A DNA stretch of 64,000 bases from CAVWZH01 sp963765285 (GCA_963765285.1 CAVXVR010000003.1:868001-932000); one strand, 5' to 3'. Shown: positions 19,515 through 28,280, numbered from the stretch's first letter. A program made the numbers and translations. Notes: generated from the sequence alone by a model not told the origin.

Positions 19515-20333
19515 TCAGTTGGGCCCTCTCTTGGTCTCTGGGTTGTGCTCGCGCTTCCAGGAGAACCGCCGTCCTAGAATCAATTTGACGATCAGGTGAT
19601 CGGTGGCGCCCGTCATCCCAACTCCTACGCCGAAGTTGAATTCCCACTGCGGACCGAGATCGAGATCGATGGTGGGGAAGATTTGCTGTTGCTGATCCTT
19701 GAGCGGATCGAAGCCGGTAACCGGCCCGCAAGATCCGTAATACTCCAGGCCACCGCTGATTCGTTTGGTGAAATCGAAACTCACTTTTGCATTCGGCGAG
19801 AACTCGACGCCTTTGTTGACGCTCTCACCGTGAAAAGAGCGGTCGAGGGTCGGATTGAAGCTCAAATACCAGCGGCCGAGTTTCTTGTCGATGATCGGGC
19901 GGATTTCCCAAGTCCAGGTGTCGGGAGAAAAATCGCGGCGCTGATAGCCGATTTCGTTCGATATGCTCACGCCGACAGGCCAGTGCCAGGATTCGGGCAC
20001 GCGGAAGCGCGGGCGAATGTGGTCGCCCACCCACTGCCAGCCGCCATCGGGCTGAATGCTGGTGAATACGTAGAAGCCGGTCTCGAACCAGCTGTTGAAT
20101 CCCTGGGTAATTTCCAGCGTTTCGTGCTCGGCATGGTTCGAGGGCAGGACTCCATCCTCCACGGTTTTGCTGCCTTCAACTGTGAAGTTGGAATGCAGCT
20201 CGACCATAGTGCTCCGGGGAGCAACTGTCTCTGATCCGTAGACCTGAATTTCGTAGTTGTCCTGGGCGCGGGCGGGGAGCAGCGCAGTGGATGCGAAGAG
20301 AATAACCTGCAACCAATGTCGAGGGCGGTGCAT
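19515..20333 (-). CDS. Predicted outer-membrane beta-barrel protein
   Basis: 272 residues with a signal peptide (WLQVILFASTALLPARAQ) and then alternating beta strands with many aromatic residues (FNSWFETGFYVF, GWQWVGDHIRPRFRVP, FNPTLDRSF). It resembles uncharacterised outer-membrane proteins of the phenol-degradation or transporter type, in which a conserved barrel is followed by a short tail. No specific ligand is evident. It is convergent with the preceding membrane-protein gene and divergent from exbD. Confidence 0.65.
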   Translation of the reverse strand: MHRPRHWLQVILFASTALLPARAQDNYEIQVYGSETVAPRSTMVELHSNFTVEGSKTVEDGVLPSNHAEHETLEITQGFNSWFETGFYVFTSIQPDGGWQWVGDHIRPRFRVPESWHWPVGVSISNEIGYQRRDFSPDTWTWEIRPIIDKKLGRWYLSFNPTLDRSFHGESVNKGVEFSPNAKVSFDFTKRISGGLEYYGSCGPVTGFDPLKDQQQQIFPTIDLDLGPQWEFNFGVGVGMTGATDHLIVKLILGRRFSWKREHNPETKRGPN

Positions 20334-20462
20334 GCGGGTCTAGCGCAGACGCGTCTTCATCATCGCACGTCGTTCCGCCACAAGGCGAATTGCACGGGAA
20401 CTCTCGCTCCGCTCCGGGTGTCTGTTTCTAAGACACGCGCGTGCCGGAGAGGAGCAACGACA

Positions 20463-20900
20463 ATGGCATTCTCAAACGCAGGCGGTGGTGCGTCCGGTCC
20501 GCAGATGAACGTCACGCCCTTGATCGACGTTTTGTTGACGATCATCATCATCTTCATGGTCGTAGTGAACCAAACGCCGGATAGAGGGCTGAATGCGGTT
20601 ATCCCGCAGCCGGCCCCAGAGGCGAAGCCCTCGCAAATAAATCGGACGATTGTGATTCAAGTGCTGGGTAGCGATCCCGACCAAACGCCCTCGCTCAAAA
20701 TCAATCAGGAAGATGTGAGCTGGGAAAATCTGAGGGCCCGGCTGTTTGACATTTTCAAAACGCGAGCCGAGCGTGTCGCGTTTGTGCAGGGAGATGACGG
20801 CGTGGATTTTCGGTACGTTGCCGATGTCATCGATATCGCCCGGCACGCGGGAGCGGAACGGGTGGGATTGATGTCGACGGAGGAAACGCGCGTGCGCTAA
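20463..20900 (+). CDS. exbD: ExbD/TolR family biopolymer transport protein
   Basis: 145 residues. A short cytoplasmic start with the MNVTPLIDVLLTIIIIFMVV transmembrane helix contains the family's essential Asp in the PLIDVLL motif; a periplasmic domain follows. ExbD couples proton motive force, with ExbB, to TonB or Tol. The start is set by AGGAG about eight bases before the ATG at 20463; the open frame extends further upstream but lacks such a site. ExbB and TonB genes are not adjacent, so this copy is an orphan here. Confidence 0.92.
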   Translation: MAFSNAGGGASGPQMNVTPLIDVLLTIIIIFMVVVNQTPDRGLNAVIPQPAPEAKPSQINRTIVIQVLGSDPDQTPSLKINQEDVSWENLRARLFDIFKTRAERVAFVQGDDGVDFRYVADVIDIARHAGAERVGLMSTEETRVR

Positions 20901-20920
20901 ATAAGGCTGCCAGTCAGGCA

Positions 20921-22399
20921 CTACTCACTGGCCCGGGTTTTGATCCAGATGGGCGTACCAACGAAACCAAACGCCTCCCGAATCTGATTTTCCAGAAAGC
21001 GCTGATAAGAAAAGTGCAGCTTCACCTTGCGGTCGGTGAAGAGCACGAAGGTCGGCGGCGCAACGCCGGCCTGGGTCATGTAGTAGATCCTGACGCGTTG
21101 GCGAAGAGGCACGGAGGCGCGGTCGAAATCGATGTGTTCAAGGAAGCGGTTCATCTCGGACGTGGAAACGCGTTTGCGGCGCTCGGTGGCAACCTGCTCC
21201 AGCAGGGGGAAGATTTTTTCGGTGCCCTTTCCGCTCTGCGCGGAAATGAACTGCACGGGCGCGTAGTTGAGAAACTTGAGTTCGTAACGCAGGCGTTCCT
21301 CGTATGCAGGGCGGTCGGTGGACATCTGCTTGTGGGGCGCGGACGCTCCCGTCCGCGAGGCTTTCTTTGCACTCGAGCCTTCGCCGGCGGGGACGCCTGC
21401 GCTGCCCGATTTTCCCCATAGGTCCCACTTGTTCACGATGATGATCACGCTGCGGCCGCTTTCATGAGCGTAGCCAGCGATGGCCGCGTCGAGCTGGCTT
21501 ACGCCTTCGGTGGCATCGATCACCAGCAAGGCGATGTCCGCAGCTTCGAGATGTTTGCGGGCCATCACGACAGAAAGTTTTTCCGCCATCAGATGCGTTT
21601 TGCCTTTGCGGCGAATGCCGGCCGTGTCGATGAACCGGAAGCGGCGGCCGTGGCGCTCGACAACTTCATCCACCGCGTCACGCGTGGTGCCGGGAACGGG
21701 AGACACAATGGCGCGGTCGGCGCCGGTGAGGCGATTCAACAGCGTCGACTTCCCCACATTGGGATGGCCGATGATGGCAACTCGGACCTCATGGGTCTCG
21801 GGCGGTTGTTCCTCGATGTTCTCTGCGCCCTCCGCGTCCTCTGCGGTGAGATTTCGTTGGACGGGCAGCACGGCGATGACGGCATCCAGCAAGTCATCGA
21901 GCCCTCGGCCGTGCTCGGCGGAGACGGGAAAAATATTTCTAATGCCGAGACGGTGAAATTCTCCGACCAGTGACTGCTGCTTCTCGGTATCGATCTTGTT
22001 CACCGCGACGAACAACGGCTTGCCGCCCTTGAGAAGCAGGCGAGCCAAGTCGAGATCGGAGCTGGAGAGTTCGGAACGGCCGTCCACCACCATGATGACT
22101 GCGGTGGCTTCGGCCAGCGCGACTTTGGCCTGGCGGAAGATTTCTGCCGGGATCAGAGCTTTGTCTTCGGGAAGAATGCCTCCGGTATCGACTAACCGGA
22201 AGTTGTGACCGCACCATTCGCCTTCGCCGTAGAGGCGGTCGCGCGTGATGCCAGGCTCATCGCCGACAATGGCGCGGCGCGAGCCTACGATGCGATTGAA
22301 GAGCGTGGACTTGCCCACGTTGGGGCGGCCCACGATGGCGACGGTGGGAAAACCGGCGGCGGCGAGTGTGCTGGTCGAGTTGTAGGTGGGCTGAGTCAA
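20921..22399 (-). CDS. der: GTPase Der (EngA), with two repeat-derived inserts
   Basis: Double-GTPase needed for 50S ribosome assembly. G1 shows GRPNVGKS, DTGG and NKID; G2 shows GHPNVGKS, DTAG and NKWD; a KH-like domain ends the protein. At 492 residues it is about 50 longer than most Der proteins. The excess lies in two places. The linker between the G domains reads LTAEDAEGAENIEE, encoded by a copy of the repeat upstream of prmC. The second insert, after NKWDL, reads AGVPAGEG.. KASRTGASAPHK, encoded by another palindrome family. Confidence 0.95.
   Translation of the reverse strand: MTQPTYNSTSTLAAAGFPTVAIVGRPNVGKSTLFNRIVGSRRAIVGDEPGITRDRLYGEGEWCGHNFRLVDTGGILPEDKALIPAEIFRQAKVALAEATAVIMVVDGRSELSSSDLDLARLLLKGGKPLFVAVNKIDTEKQQSLVGEFHRLGIRNIFPVSAEHGRGLDDLLDAVIAVLPVQRNLTAEDAEGAENIEEQPPETHEVRVAIIGHPNVGKSTLLNRLTGADRAIVSPVPGTTRDAVDEVVERHGRRFRFIDTAGIRRKGKTHLMAEKLSVVMARKHLEAADIALLVIDATEGVSQLDAAIAGYAHESGRSVIIIVNKWDLWGKSGSAGVPAGEGSSAKKASRTGASAPHKQMSTDRPAYEERLRYELKFLNYAPVQFISAQSGKGTEKIFPLLEQVATERRKRVSTSEMNRFLEHIDFDRASVPLRQRVRIYYMTQAGVAPPTFVLFTDRKVKLHFSYQRFLENQIREAFGFVGTPIWIKTRASE
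21338..21357. repeat. CGCGGACG-CTCC-CGTCCGCG palindrome inside der
   Basis: Perfect 8-bp stem coding part of the extra loop after the G2 NKWD motif. The same palindrome core (GCGGACG-N4-CGTCCGC) is found between genes at 49193-49210. Confidence 0.8.
21818..21850. repeat. CTCTGCGCCCTCCGCGTCCTCTGCGGT repeat inside der
   Basis: Over about 27 bases it matches the intergenic copy at 287-316 at all but three positions, each a T-to-C transition. Read on the minus strand it encodes TAEDAEGAEN in the linker between the two GTPase domains. Confidence 0.85.
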
Positions 22400-22491
22400 G
22401 TTCAGAGATCATACAGCGTTCGCGCCGTCCGCCGGACGGCCCCTTCGGCTTCGCTCAGGGCAAGCTATGGGCGGCCGTCCCCACGTATTTC

Positions 22492-22519
22492 TTGGCGATC
22501 AGCGCTGTGCGCTTATTAT
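22492..22519 (+). promoter_or_regulatory. Sigma-70-type promoter for the DinG-like helicase, leaderless start
   Basis: TTGGCG (22492-22497), a 16-base spacer, then TATTAT (22514-22519). Transcription would begin within a base or two of the GTG at 22529, and no Shine-Dalgarno sequence precedes it, which suggests a leaderless mRNA. Confidence 0.5.
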
Positions 22520-22528
22520 AGAGACTCT

Positions 22529-24577
22529 GTGGCTTCTACCTCTAAGTCCGCATCTCCTTCGTCGCCGAATAGCGCTTCGGGCGGGCAGCGGAATTTTTCT
22601 CTTTTTCAATTCTTTGGGCCCGGAGGAGTGCTTTCGCGTACTCATCCCGCGTATGAATTTCGGCGGGGGCAATTGCAGATGGCGCAGGCGGTCGAACAGG
22701 CGCTGGAAGAAAAACGGCATTTGCTGGTCGAGGCGGGTACGGGCACGGGCAAAACCCTGGCTTATCTTCTTCCTGTAATCCGGTCGGGAAAGCGCGTCAT
22801 CATCTCCACCGGAACCAAGAATCTGCAAGAACAGCTTTTTCAAAAAGACGTTCCGTTTCTGGAGCAGGCGCTGTTTCCCAACAGCGAAGGGAAATTGCGG
22901 GTCTGTTACATGAAGGGGCGCGGTAACTATCTTTGCCGCAAAAAACTCTACGACCTGACCGATGCGCCGGTGCTGAGCGGCCTCGAAGAAATCGAGCACT
23001 ATCGCGCCATCGCGGCGTGGGAGAAGACGACGTCGACCGGCGACCGGGCGGAATTGGCGTCCATCCCGGAGGCCAGCGCTTTGTGGCACAAGCTGGACGC
23101 GCGCGCCGACACCTGCCTGGGGCAAAAGTGCAGCGCGTGGGAGCGTTGCTTTATCACCGAAATGCGCCGCCGGGCGATGGAGAGCGACATCATCATCGTC
23201 AATCATCATCTTTTCTTCGCCGACCTGGGGATCAAGCAGCAGGCGGAGAACGCACTCGATGCGGGCGTGCTTCCGGATGCGGGCATTGTGATCTTCGATG
23301 AGGCGCACGAACTGGAAGATGTGGCGGGCAGCTATTTTGGTGTGACTGCAAGCAACGCCCGGATCGAAGAACTCTGCCGCGATGCGGAAGCTTCGTTGCA
23401 GCGCAACCGGATGCTCTCGGCGTCGCTGACCGGGGCGCTCAAGAGTCTGCGGGAGCGGGCGATGTTTTTCTTTGCTTTGTTGCCGCAAGGGCAAGGACGC
23501 TTTGCCTTCGAGAACCGGCGCGAGTTTCTGGAAGAAAATGGAGAAGAGTTTCTTGCCCTGCAAGGTTCGCTGGGAAGGCTGGCGTCAGAGCTGGAGATCC
23601 TTTTGTCAAAGCCGGAAGAGATTTTCGGCTTGGCGCGGCGAGCGCAGGAACTGCAAGTACAACTCGGCTTTTTGCTGGAGTCGGAAGAAAAGAACACAGT
23701 CTTCTGGATCGAGCGGCGGAGTGGACGGGGAGGTTCGGGTGTCCCCGCCCGTGCAAAGCAGAACGTCTTTCTCCAAGCTACGCCGATTGACGTTGGCCCG
23801 ATTCTGCGGGAATGCCTGTGGTCGAAGCTGGAGTGCGCGGTGCTGACCTCGGCGACGCTCGCCGTGGGAGGCGGCTTCGACTATGTCCGTGGACGTCTGG
23901 GCCTGGAACACGTGCGCGAGTCGGTGCTGCCTTCGCACTTCGACTACGAGAGTCAAGCCCTGCTCTATGTTCCTCCCGACCTGCCTGATCCGCGGACGCC
24001 GCAGTTCACCGCCAGAGCCGCAGACCGGATACGGAGGCTGCTGGAAATCACGCGCGGGCGGGCCTTCGTTCTTTTCACCAGCTACACGCAGATGAATGAG
24101 ATCTATCAGCGGCTGCTCGGGGAGTTGGAGTTCCCCCTGCTCTTACAAGGTGACGCGCCAAAAACCGCGCTGCTCGAGGAATTCCGGCTCACGCCGAATG
24201 CCGTCCTATTCGCCACCTCTTCGTTCTGGCAAGGGGTCGATGTGCAGGGAGAGCAACTGAGTTGTGTGATCATCGACCGCCTGCCGTTCGCGGTTCCGAG
24301 CGACCCTGTTGTCGCGGCGCGAGTGAAGGCGATTGATGCTGATGGGGGCAATGCCTTTTTTCAGTATCAGGTGCCGGCGGCGGTGATCACGCTGAAACAA
24401 GGCTTTGGACGGTTGATTCGGTCACTGCATGACCGTGGGCTGCTTTGTTTGCTCGATAACCGAATTCTGAAGAAGCAGTATGGGCGAGTGTTTGTGGAGA
24501 GCCTGCCGAATTACAAGAGGACTACGGATGTGCGCGTGGTAGAGGAATTTTTCGGACTGAATCAGACTGGAGAATGA
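22529..24577 (+). CDS. DinG-family (XPD-like) ATP-dependent DNA helicase
   Basis: A superfamily 2 helicase of 682 residues. Walker A is AGTGTGKT, the DEAH box is FDEAHE, and the later motif QGVDVQGEQ..IDRLPF and the GFGRLIRS arginine motif match DinG. Cysteines in YMKGRGNYLC, DTCLGQKC and ERC flank the XPD-type 4Fe-4S position between motifs I and II. The GTG at 22529 is chosen because the longer open frame would overlap der and because a promoter ends just before it. A short insert (GRGGSGVPARAK, about 23726-23760) interrupts the C-terminal half. Likely roles are resolving R-loops and DNA repair. Confidence 0.9.
   Translation: MASTSKSASPSSPNSASGGQRNFSLFQFFGPGGVLSRTHPAYEFRRGQLQMAQAVEQALEEKRHLLVEAGTGTGKTLAYLLPVIRSGKRVIISTGTKNLQEQLFQKDVPFLEQALFPNSEGKLRVCYMKGRGNYLCRKKLYDLTDAPVLSGLEEIEHYRAIAAWEKTTSTGDRAELASIPEASALWHKLDARADTCLGQKCSAWERCFITEMRRRAMESDIIIVNHHLFFADLGIKQQAENALDAGVLPDAGIVIFDEAHELEDVAGSYFGVTASNARIEELCRDAEASLQRNRMLSASLTGALKSLRERAMFFFALLPQGQGRFAFENRREFLEENGEEFLALQGSLGRLASELEILLSKPEEIFGLARRAQELQVQLGFLLESEEKNTVFWIERRSGRGGSGVPARAKQNVFLQATPIDVGPILRECLWSKLECAVLTSATLAVGGGFDYVRGRLGLEHVRESVLPSHFDYESQALLYVPPDLPDPRTPQFTARAADRIRRLLEITRGRAFVLFTSYTQMNEIYQRLLGELEFPLLLQGDAPKTALLEEFRLTPNAVLFATSSFWQGVDVQGEQLSCVIIDRLPFAVPSDPVVAARVKAIDADGGNAFFQYQVPAAVITLKQGFGRLIRSLHDRGLLCLLDNRILKKQYGRVFVESLPNYKRTTDVRVVEEFFGLNQTGE
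23726..23760. repeat. Repeat-derived insert in the DinG-like gene
   Basis: CGGGGA and TCCCCG arms flank a GTTCGGGTG core. It codes for GSGVPARA, the same peptide as in the purL insert, and lies between otherwise helicase-like sequences. Confidence 0.5.
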
Positions 24578-24583
24578 TCGCTA

Positions 24584-24766
24584 TCAAAGCGACTTCGATT
24601 TTGGCGCAGAGGGTTTCGACTTGGTCGCGCCCCTGACGATCGCGGCCCGCATCTCTTCGAGAGACACTGGCTTCCCGGGCTTTCGAATCATTCCTTTCAG
24701 ACCCTTTACACTCCCCGAACGACGGATTTGCTTGCGGTTACTCTTATCATTGGCAAATTTGCTCAC
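24584..24766 (-). CDS. Small basic protein coupled to a B12/radical-SAM gene
   Basis: 60 residues, rich in Lys, Arg and Ser. Its ATG overlaps the stop of the upstream radical-SAM gene by four bases (ATGA), so the two are probably translated together. The second half (KPGKPVSLEEMRAAIVRGAT) looks like the tail of AbrB-like antitoxins, but no toxin gene is adjacent. A role as a substrate or accessory peptide of the radical-SAM enzyme is possible and untested. The family was not identified with confidence. Confidence 0.55.
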   Translation of the reverse strand: MSKFANDKSNRKQIRRSGSVKGLKGMIRKPGKPVSLEEMRAAIVRGATKSKPSAPKSKSL

Positions 24767-26250
24767 ACGTACTCCCTTTCCTCCCGCCGGATCGCCTTGT
24801 ACCTTTCGAACGTCTTTCTCTCATCCTCCAGGCCGATCACCGAACGGAGTGAGCTGCCACGGAAGGTGTGCGCCAGCATTTCGGGAGCGTGCCGAAGGAT
24901 AAACCACGGATCGTGGCGAAAGGCCACCGGCATGTGGCGTACCTTCATCCAGCGCTCAGCCTTCCAGCGCAGAAATTCCGCTTCTTCCGCCTCCATGTGC
25001 CGGGTACGAACTACGGCTGTCGTTCCGTCATACTCTTCGAACCGCTCGTTCATGATCAGGCCCTGATCGTGAAAGTCTTTGGTCATCGGCGTCCGCGGGT
25101 ACGGAGTGGGATGTTGAATGTAAGGCCAGTCCACGTAGCGCCGTGCGAACTCGAGATTGGCTTCAATCGATTCGGGCGTATCTTCGGGATTGCCGACAAT
25201 CAGGCCGCCGACCACGTACATTCCGTTGCGATGCAGATAGTCGATGGCCTGGAGGGTCGCGTTGCCGGTGCGTTGCCCATCATCGCGGGCGGTGTTTTTT
25301 GCCGAAGCACGCAGAAACTGCAAGTCGTTCTCCAGGATATTTTCGATCCCGAGGAACACGTAGCGGAAGCCGGCGCGCCGCATCAGGGGAGCCAATGTGG
25401 CGCCGTGATTGGCGATGGCGGAAGTCATGCCCTGGACAAAATAATCCAGCTTGTCGAGCCCCGCCTCAATGATCGCCTCGCACAGCGCCTGGAAGCGGTG
25501 GACGTTTAGCGTAATGTTGTCGTCCACCAGGAAAATCGTCTGGGCGCCGTGGTTGCGGGCGTCGCGAATGTCTTCCAGCACTCGCTCGAAGGAATAGGTG
25601 TGAAAATTGCGGCCCCGCATTTCGATGATGGAACAGAAGCTGCAATCGTAGGTGCATCCCCGGGAGGTCTCGACCACGTCGACTTGCCGCCCCAGGAGCG
25701 TGTAGCCCTTGAGGACGCGGGCGCTGCGGTTCGGCAAGCGGATTTCGTTGCCTTCCAGGCGATGCACGCCGCGGTCAGGATTGTGCTTCCATTCGCCCCC
25801 GCAGCGGTAGGAGAGTCCAGAGATACGGTTGAAGTCTTCTCCCGCTTCCAGCGCCCGCACCAGCTCGCGAAGAGTCACCTCGCCCTCGCCCCGGATAATA
25901 AAGTCGACCCCGATTTCCATGTAGGCCTCGGTGGCCAGGCTGGGGTCGTAGCCGCCGACGGCGATCTTGACTTCAGGCTGGAGGGCTCGCACGAACTCGA
26001 TGATGCGGATCGCAGTGCGGCGCTGAAACGTCATGACGGAAAGCCCGACGACCTCAGGGCGCAGTTCGCACACCAGCCGGGACACGGTTTCTTGTACTTG
26101 GCGCTGCACCAGGATCAGATCGGCTACCGCCACCCGGTGGTGAGGATCCAGATTGCCCGCCAGCGAGGTCAAAGCACCATTGGGCATGCGAACCGCGGCG
26201 GCGGGCATGTGTTCAAAAGAGTCCGGCATGGAAAGCAGAAGGACATTCAT
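24763..26250 (-). CDS. B12-binding-domain radical SAM protein
   Basis: 495 residues. An N-terminal cobalamin-binding Rossmann region (about 10-145; KIAVGGYDPSL, FIIRGEGEVTL) lacks the classical DxHxxG motif seen in some families. The radical-SAM core starts at SRGCTYDCSFCSI, whose CxxxCxxC binds the 4Fe-4S cluster, and VDDNITLN and GGLIVGNPEDT follow. This is the class that includes BchE-like and B12-dependent methyltransferase-type enzymes. The reaction is unknown. The stop overlaps the ATG of the 60-residue gene. Confidence 0.88.
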   Translation of the reverse strand: MNVLLLSMPDSFEHMPAAAVRMPNGALTSLAGNLDPHHRVAVADLILVQRQVQETVSRLVCELRPEVVGLSVMTFQRRTAIRIIEFVRALQPEVKIAVGGYDPSLATEAYMEIGVDFIIRGEGEVTLRELVRALEAGEDFNRISGLSYRCGGEWKHNPDRGVHRLEGNEIRLPNRSARVLKGYTLLGRQVDVVETSRGCTYDCSFCSIIEMRGRNFHTYSFERVLEDIRDARNHGAQTIFLVDDNITLNVHRFQALCEAIIEAGLDKLDYFVQGMTSAIANHGATLAPLMRRAGFRYVFLGIENILENDLQFLRASAKNTARDDGQRTGNATLQAIDYLHRNGMYVVGGLIVGNPEDTPESIEANLEFARRYVDWPYIQHPTPYPRTPMTKDFHDQGLIMNERFEEYDGTTAVVRTRHMEAEEAEFLRWKAERWMKVRHMPVAFRHDPWFILRHAPEMLAHTFRGSSLRSVIGLEDERKTFERYKAIRREEREYV

Positions 26251-26409
26251 GGGAGAGGTTCCTCATGCGTTCCAACCCTTCGACTGCAAGAAAGTTTTTG
26301 GGGCCTCGAGGGGCGGAATCACGAGATTGTACCGCTGCACGCGGTAGAATAGGGGGTTAGCGCGTTCTCGTCGGCGCACCTGTATTAGCGTCGTCAGTCG
26401 AGAGGACCC

Positions 26410-26787
26410 ATGTTCGAGGTCACAGTCGAAGATTCGTTTGCCGCGGGGCACTACCTGCGGAATTACAAGGGCAAGTGCGAGAATCCGCACGGCCACAACT
26501 ACAAGATCCGGGTCACCCTAGCCGGGAAAGAGCTGGACAAAGCCGGCTTGCTGCTTGACTTCAAAGACTTGCGGGAGGTGATGAAGCACGTCATCGATCG
26601 CCTGGATCACAAGATGATCAACGAGTTGGAACCCTTCACCGTGCTCAATCCTTCAGCCGAGAATCTGGCAAAGTATTTTTACGACGAAACCAACGGGCGC
26701 CTGCGGACCAACAGCAACGGACGGGTTTGGGTGAAGACAGTCACAGTTTTCGAAACAGACACGACCACGGCTACGTATTCGGAATAG
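26410..26787 (+). CDS. queD: 6-carboxy-5,6,7,8-tetrahydropterin synthase
   Basis: Second step of the preQ0/queuosine pathway. 125 residues with the zinc-binding PHGHNY motif, a catalytic Cys in GKCENPHGHN, and the helix VIDRLDHKMINE whose LDH motif is conserved in the family. It is followed by queE and queC on the same strand, at gaps of about 60 and 12 bases, so the three probably form an operon. GTP cyclohydrolase (FolE), which feeds QueD, is not nearby. Confidence 0.93.
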   Translation: MFEVTVEDSFAAGHYLRNYKGKCENPHGHNYKIRVTLAGKELDKAGLLLDFKDLREVMKHVIDRLDHKMINELEPFTVLNPSAENLAKYFYDETNGRLRTNSNGRVWVKTVTVFETDTTTATYSE

Positions 26788-26846
26788 TCACTGGTCGGTG
26801 CTTAGGGCCATCGATTTTTTGTAACTGGCAACTGGCAGCTGCTCTT

Positions 26847-27530
26847 ATGCAGATCACGGAAATCTACAAGTCGATCCAGGGCGAGTCGACGTATGCCGGG
26901 CTGCCCTGCGTCTTCGTCCGGCTGACCGGCTGCAACCTGCGCTGTTCCTGGTGTGACAGCGAGTACACCTTTTACGGTGGCCGGAAAATGACGCTGGACG
27001 AAGTGTCCGATGAAGTCGAGCGGCTTAGCCCGGGCGGCGGATTGGTGGAAATCACCGGTGGCGAGCCCATGCTGCAAGAGCGCGAGGTGGTGCCCCTCAT
27101 GCAAGCTCTGCTGGACAAAGGTCATACCGTGCTCCTCGAAACCAGCGGTGAGCGCCCGCTGCAGTCTGTCCCTGACGCGGTAATCAAGATTGTGGACGTG
27201 AAGTGCTCCCATTCCGGCGAGGCGGATTCGTTCCGCATGGAAAACCTGCAGGCACTCCAGGCGCACGACGAAGTGAAGTTCGTGCTGAGCGACCGGACCG
27301 ACTACGAATTTGCCCGAGACTTTGTGGCGCGCTATAGTCTGGCGCGGCGAGTCAAGGCGGTGCTGTTCTCTCCGGCATTTCGCAAGCAGGCGAGCGGCGC
27401 GCGGGATGCCTCGCAAGCTCTCCTCGATCCCCAGGAACTGGCGGAATGGATGCTGGCAGACGACATCTCTGCGCGTCTCGGCTTGCAGCTTCACAAATTT
27501 ATCTGGGACCCGGCGGCCAAGGGCGTGTGA
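26847..27530 (+). CDS. queE: 7-carboxy-7-deazaguanine synthase
   Basis: Radical SAM enzyme forming 7-carboxy-7-deazaguanine from the QueD product. It has 227 residues. The cluster motif is CNLRCSWC, preceded by the substrate-binding IQGESTYAGLPCVFVRLTGC. Further markers are EITGGEPM and KFVLSDRTDYE. The start is the ATG at 26847, since the open frame before it lacks family sequence and overlaps queD. Confidence 0.93.
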   Translation: MQITEIYKSIQGESTYAGLPCVFVRLTGCNLRCSWCDSEYTFYGGRKMTLDEVSDEVERLSPGGGLVEITGGEPMLQEREVVPLMQALLDKGHTVLLETSGERPLQSVPDAVIKIVDVKCSHSGEADSFRMENLQALQAHDEVKFVLSDRTDYEFARDFVARYSLARRVKAVLFSPAFRKQASGARDASQALLDPQELAEWMLADDISARLGLQLHKFIWDPAAKGV

Positions 27531-27542
27531 GGGCATGCGATT

Positions 27543-28235
27543 GTGAGAACGGATTCGAAATCGCCGGCGGTTGTTCTGCTCAGCGGTGGCATGGATTCGT
27601 GCGTGTGCGCCGCGCTCGCCGCCCGCGACCATGCGGCGGCTGCGGTCCACATTAGTTACGGACAGCGCACTGAGCACCGGGAGAAACAGGCTTTTCGTGA
27701 AATTTGCGACCGCCTGGGGATCCAGAAACGCCTGATGGTGAGCAATGACGCGCTGCGGGCCATTGGAGGCTCTGCGCTCACCGACCCCGAAATCGCGGTT
27801 CCGGAATCTCATGCCATCGGGCACGAGATTCCTGTAACCTATGTGCCGTTCCGTAACGCCCATTTTCTTGCCGTCGCCGTGAGCTGGGCGGAGGTGCTGG
27901 GTGCGGATATGGTATTCATCGGAGCCGTCGAACAGGATAGTTCCGGCTATCCCGATTGCCGCCCCGCTTACTATCGGGCGTTTAACGAAGTGGTGAAGAC
28001 CGGAACAAAAGAAGGACGTATCTCGGTGGTGACTCCGCTGATCGCGATGCGGAAAGCTGAAATCGTGCGGCTCGGCCTTGAACTCGGCGCTCCCTTGGAT
28101 TTAACGTGGTCTTGTTACAGCCGCGAAGATGCGGCCTGCGGAGTGTGCGACAGCTGCGTTCTGCGTTTGCGGGCGTTCGAGGAGGCGGGAGCGGCGGATC
28201 CAATTCCCTACACGGCGGTCGCGCAGAAAATTTAG
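27543..28235 (+). CDS. queC: 7-cyano-7-deazaguanine synthase (preQ0 synthase)
   Basis: ATP-dependent PP-loop enzyme that converts the QueE product to preQ0. 230 residues with the PP-loop motif SGGMDS near the N-terminus and the zinc-binding cysteine cluster SCYSREDAACGVCDSCVLR near the end. The start is a GTG 12 bases after queE. preQ0 may go on to queuosine tRNA modification or to 7-deazaguanine DNA modification; neither queF nor tgt is in the window to decide. Confidence 0.93.
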   Translation: MRTDSKSPAVVLLSGGMDSCVCAALAARDHAAAAVHISYGQRTEHREKQAFREICDRLGIQKRLMVSNDALRAIGGSALTDPEIAVPESHAIGHEIPVTYVPFRNAHFLAVAVSWAEVLGADMVFIGAVEQDSSGYPDCRPAYYRAFNEVVKTGTKEGRISVVTPLIAMRKAEIVRLGLELGAPLDLTWSCYSREDAACGVCDSCVLRLRAFEEAGAADPIPYTAVAQKI

Positions 28236-28280
28236 GATCGAACATCCATCGTAAATTCTTTCATATCTCGGGAGAACAAA

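Noticed and set aside
26251..26409. preQ1 riboswitch before queD
   Set aside because: No preQ1-I or preQ1-II consensus loop was recognised in the 159-base leader.
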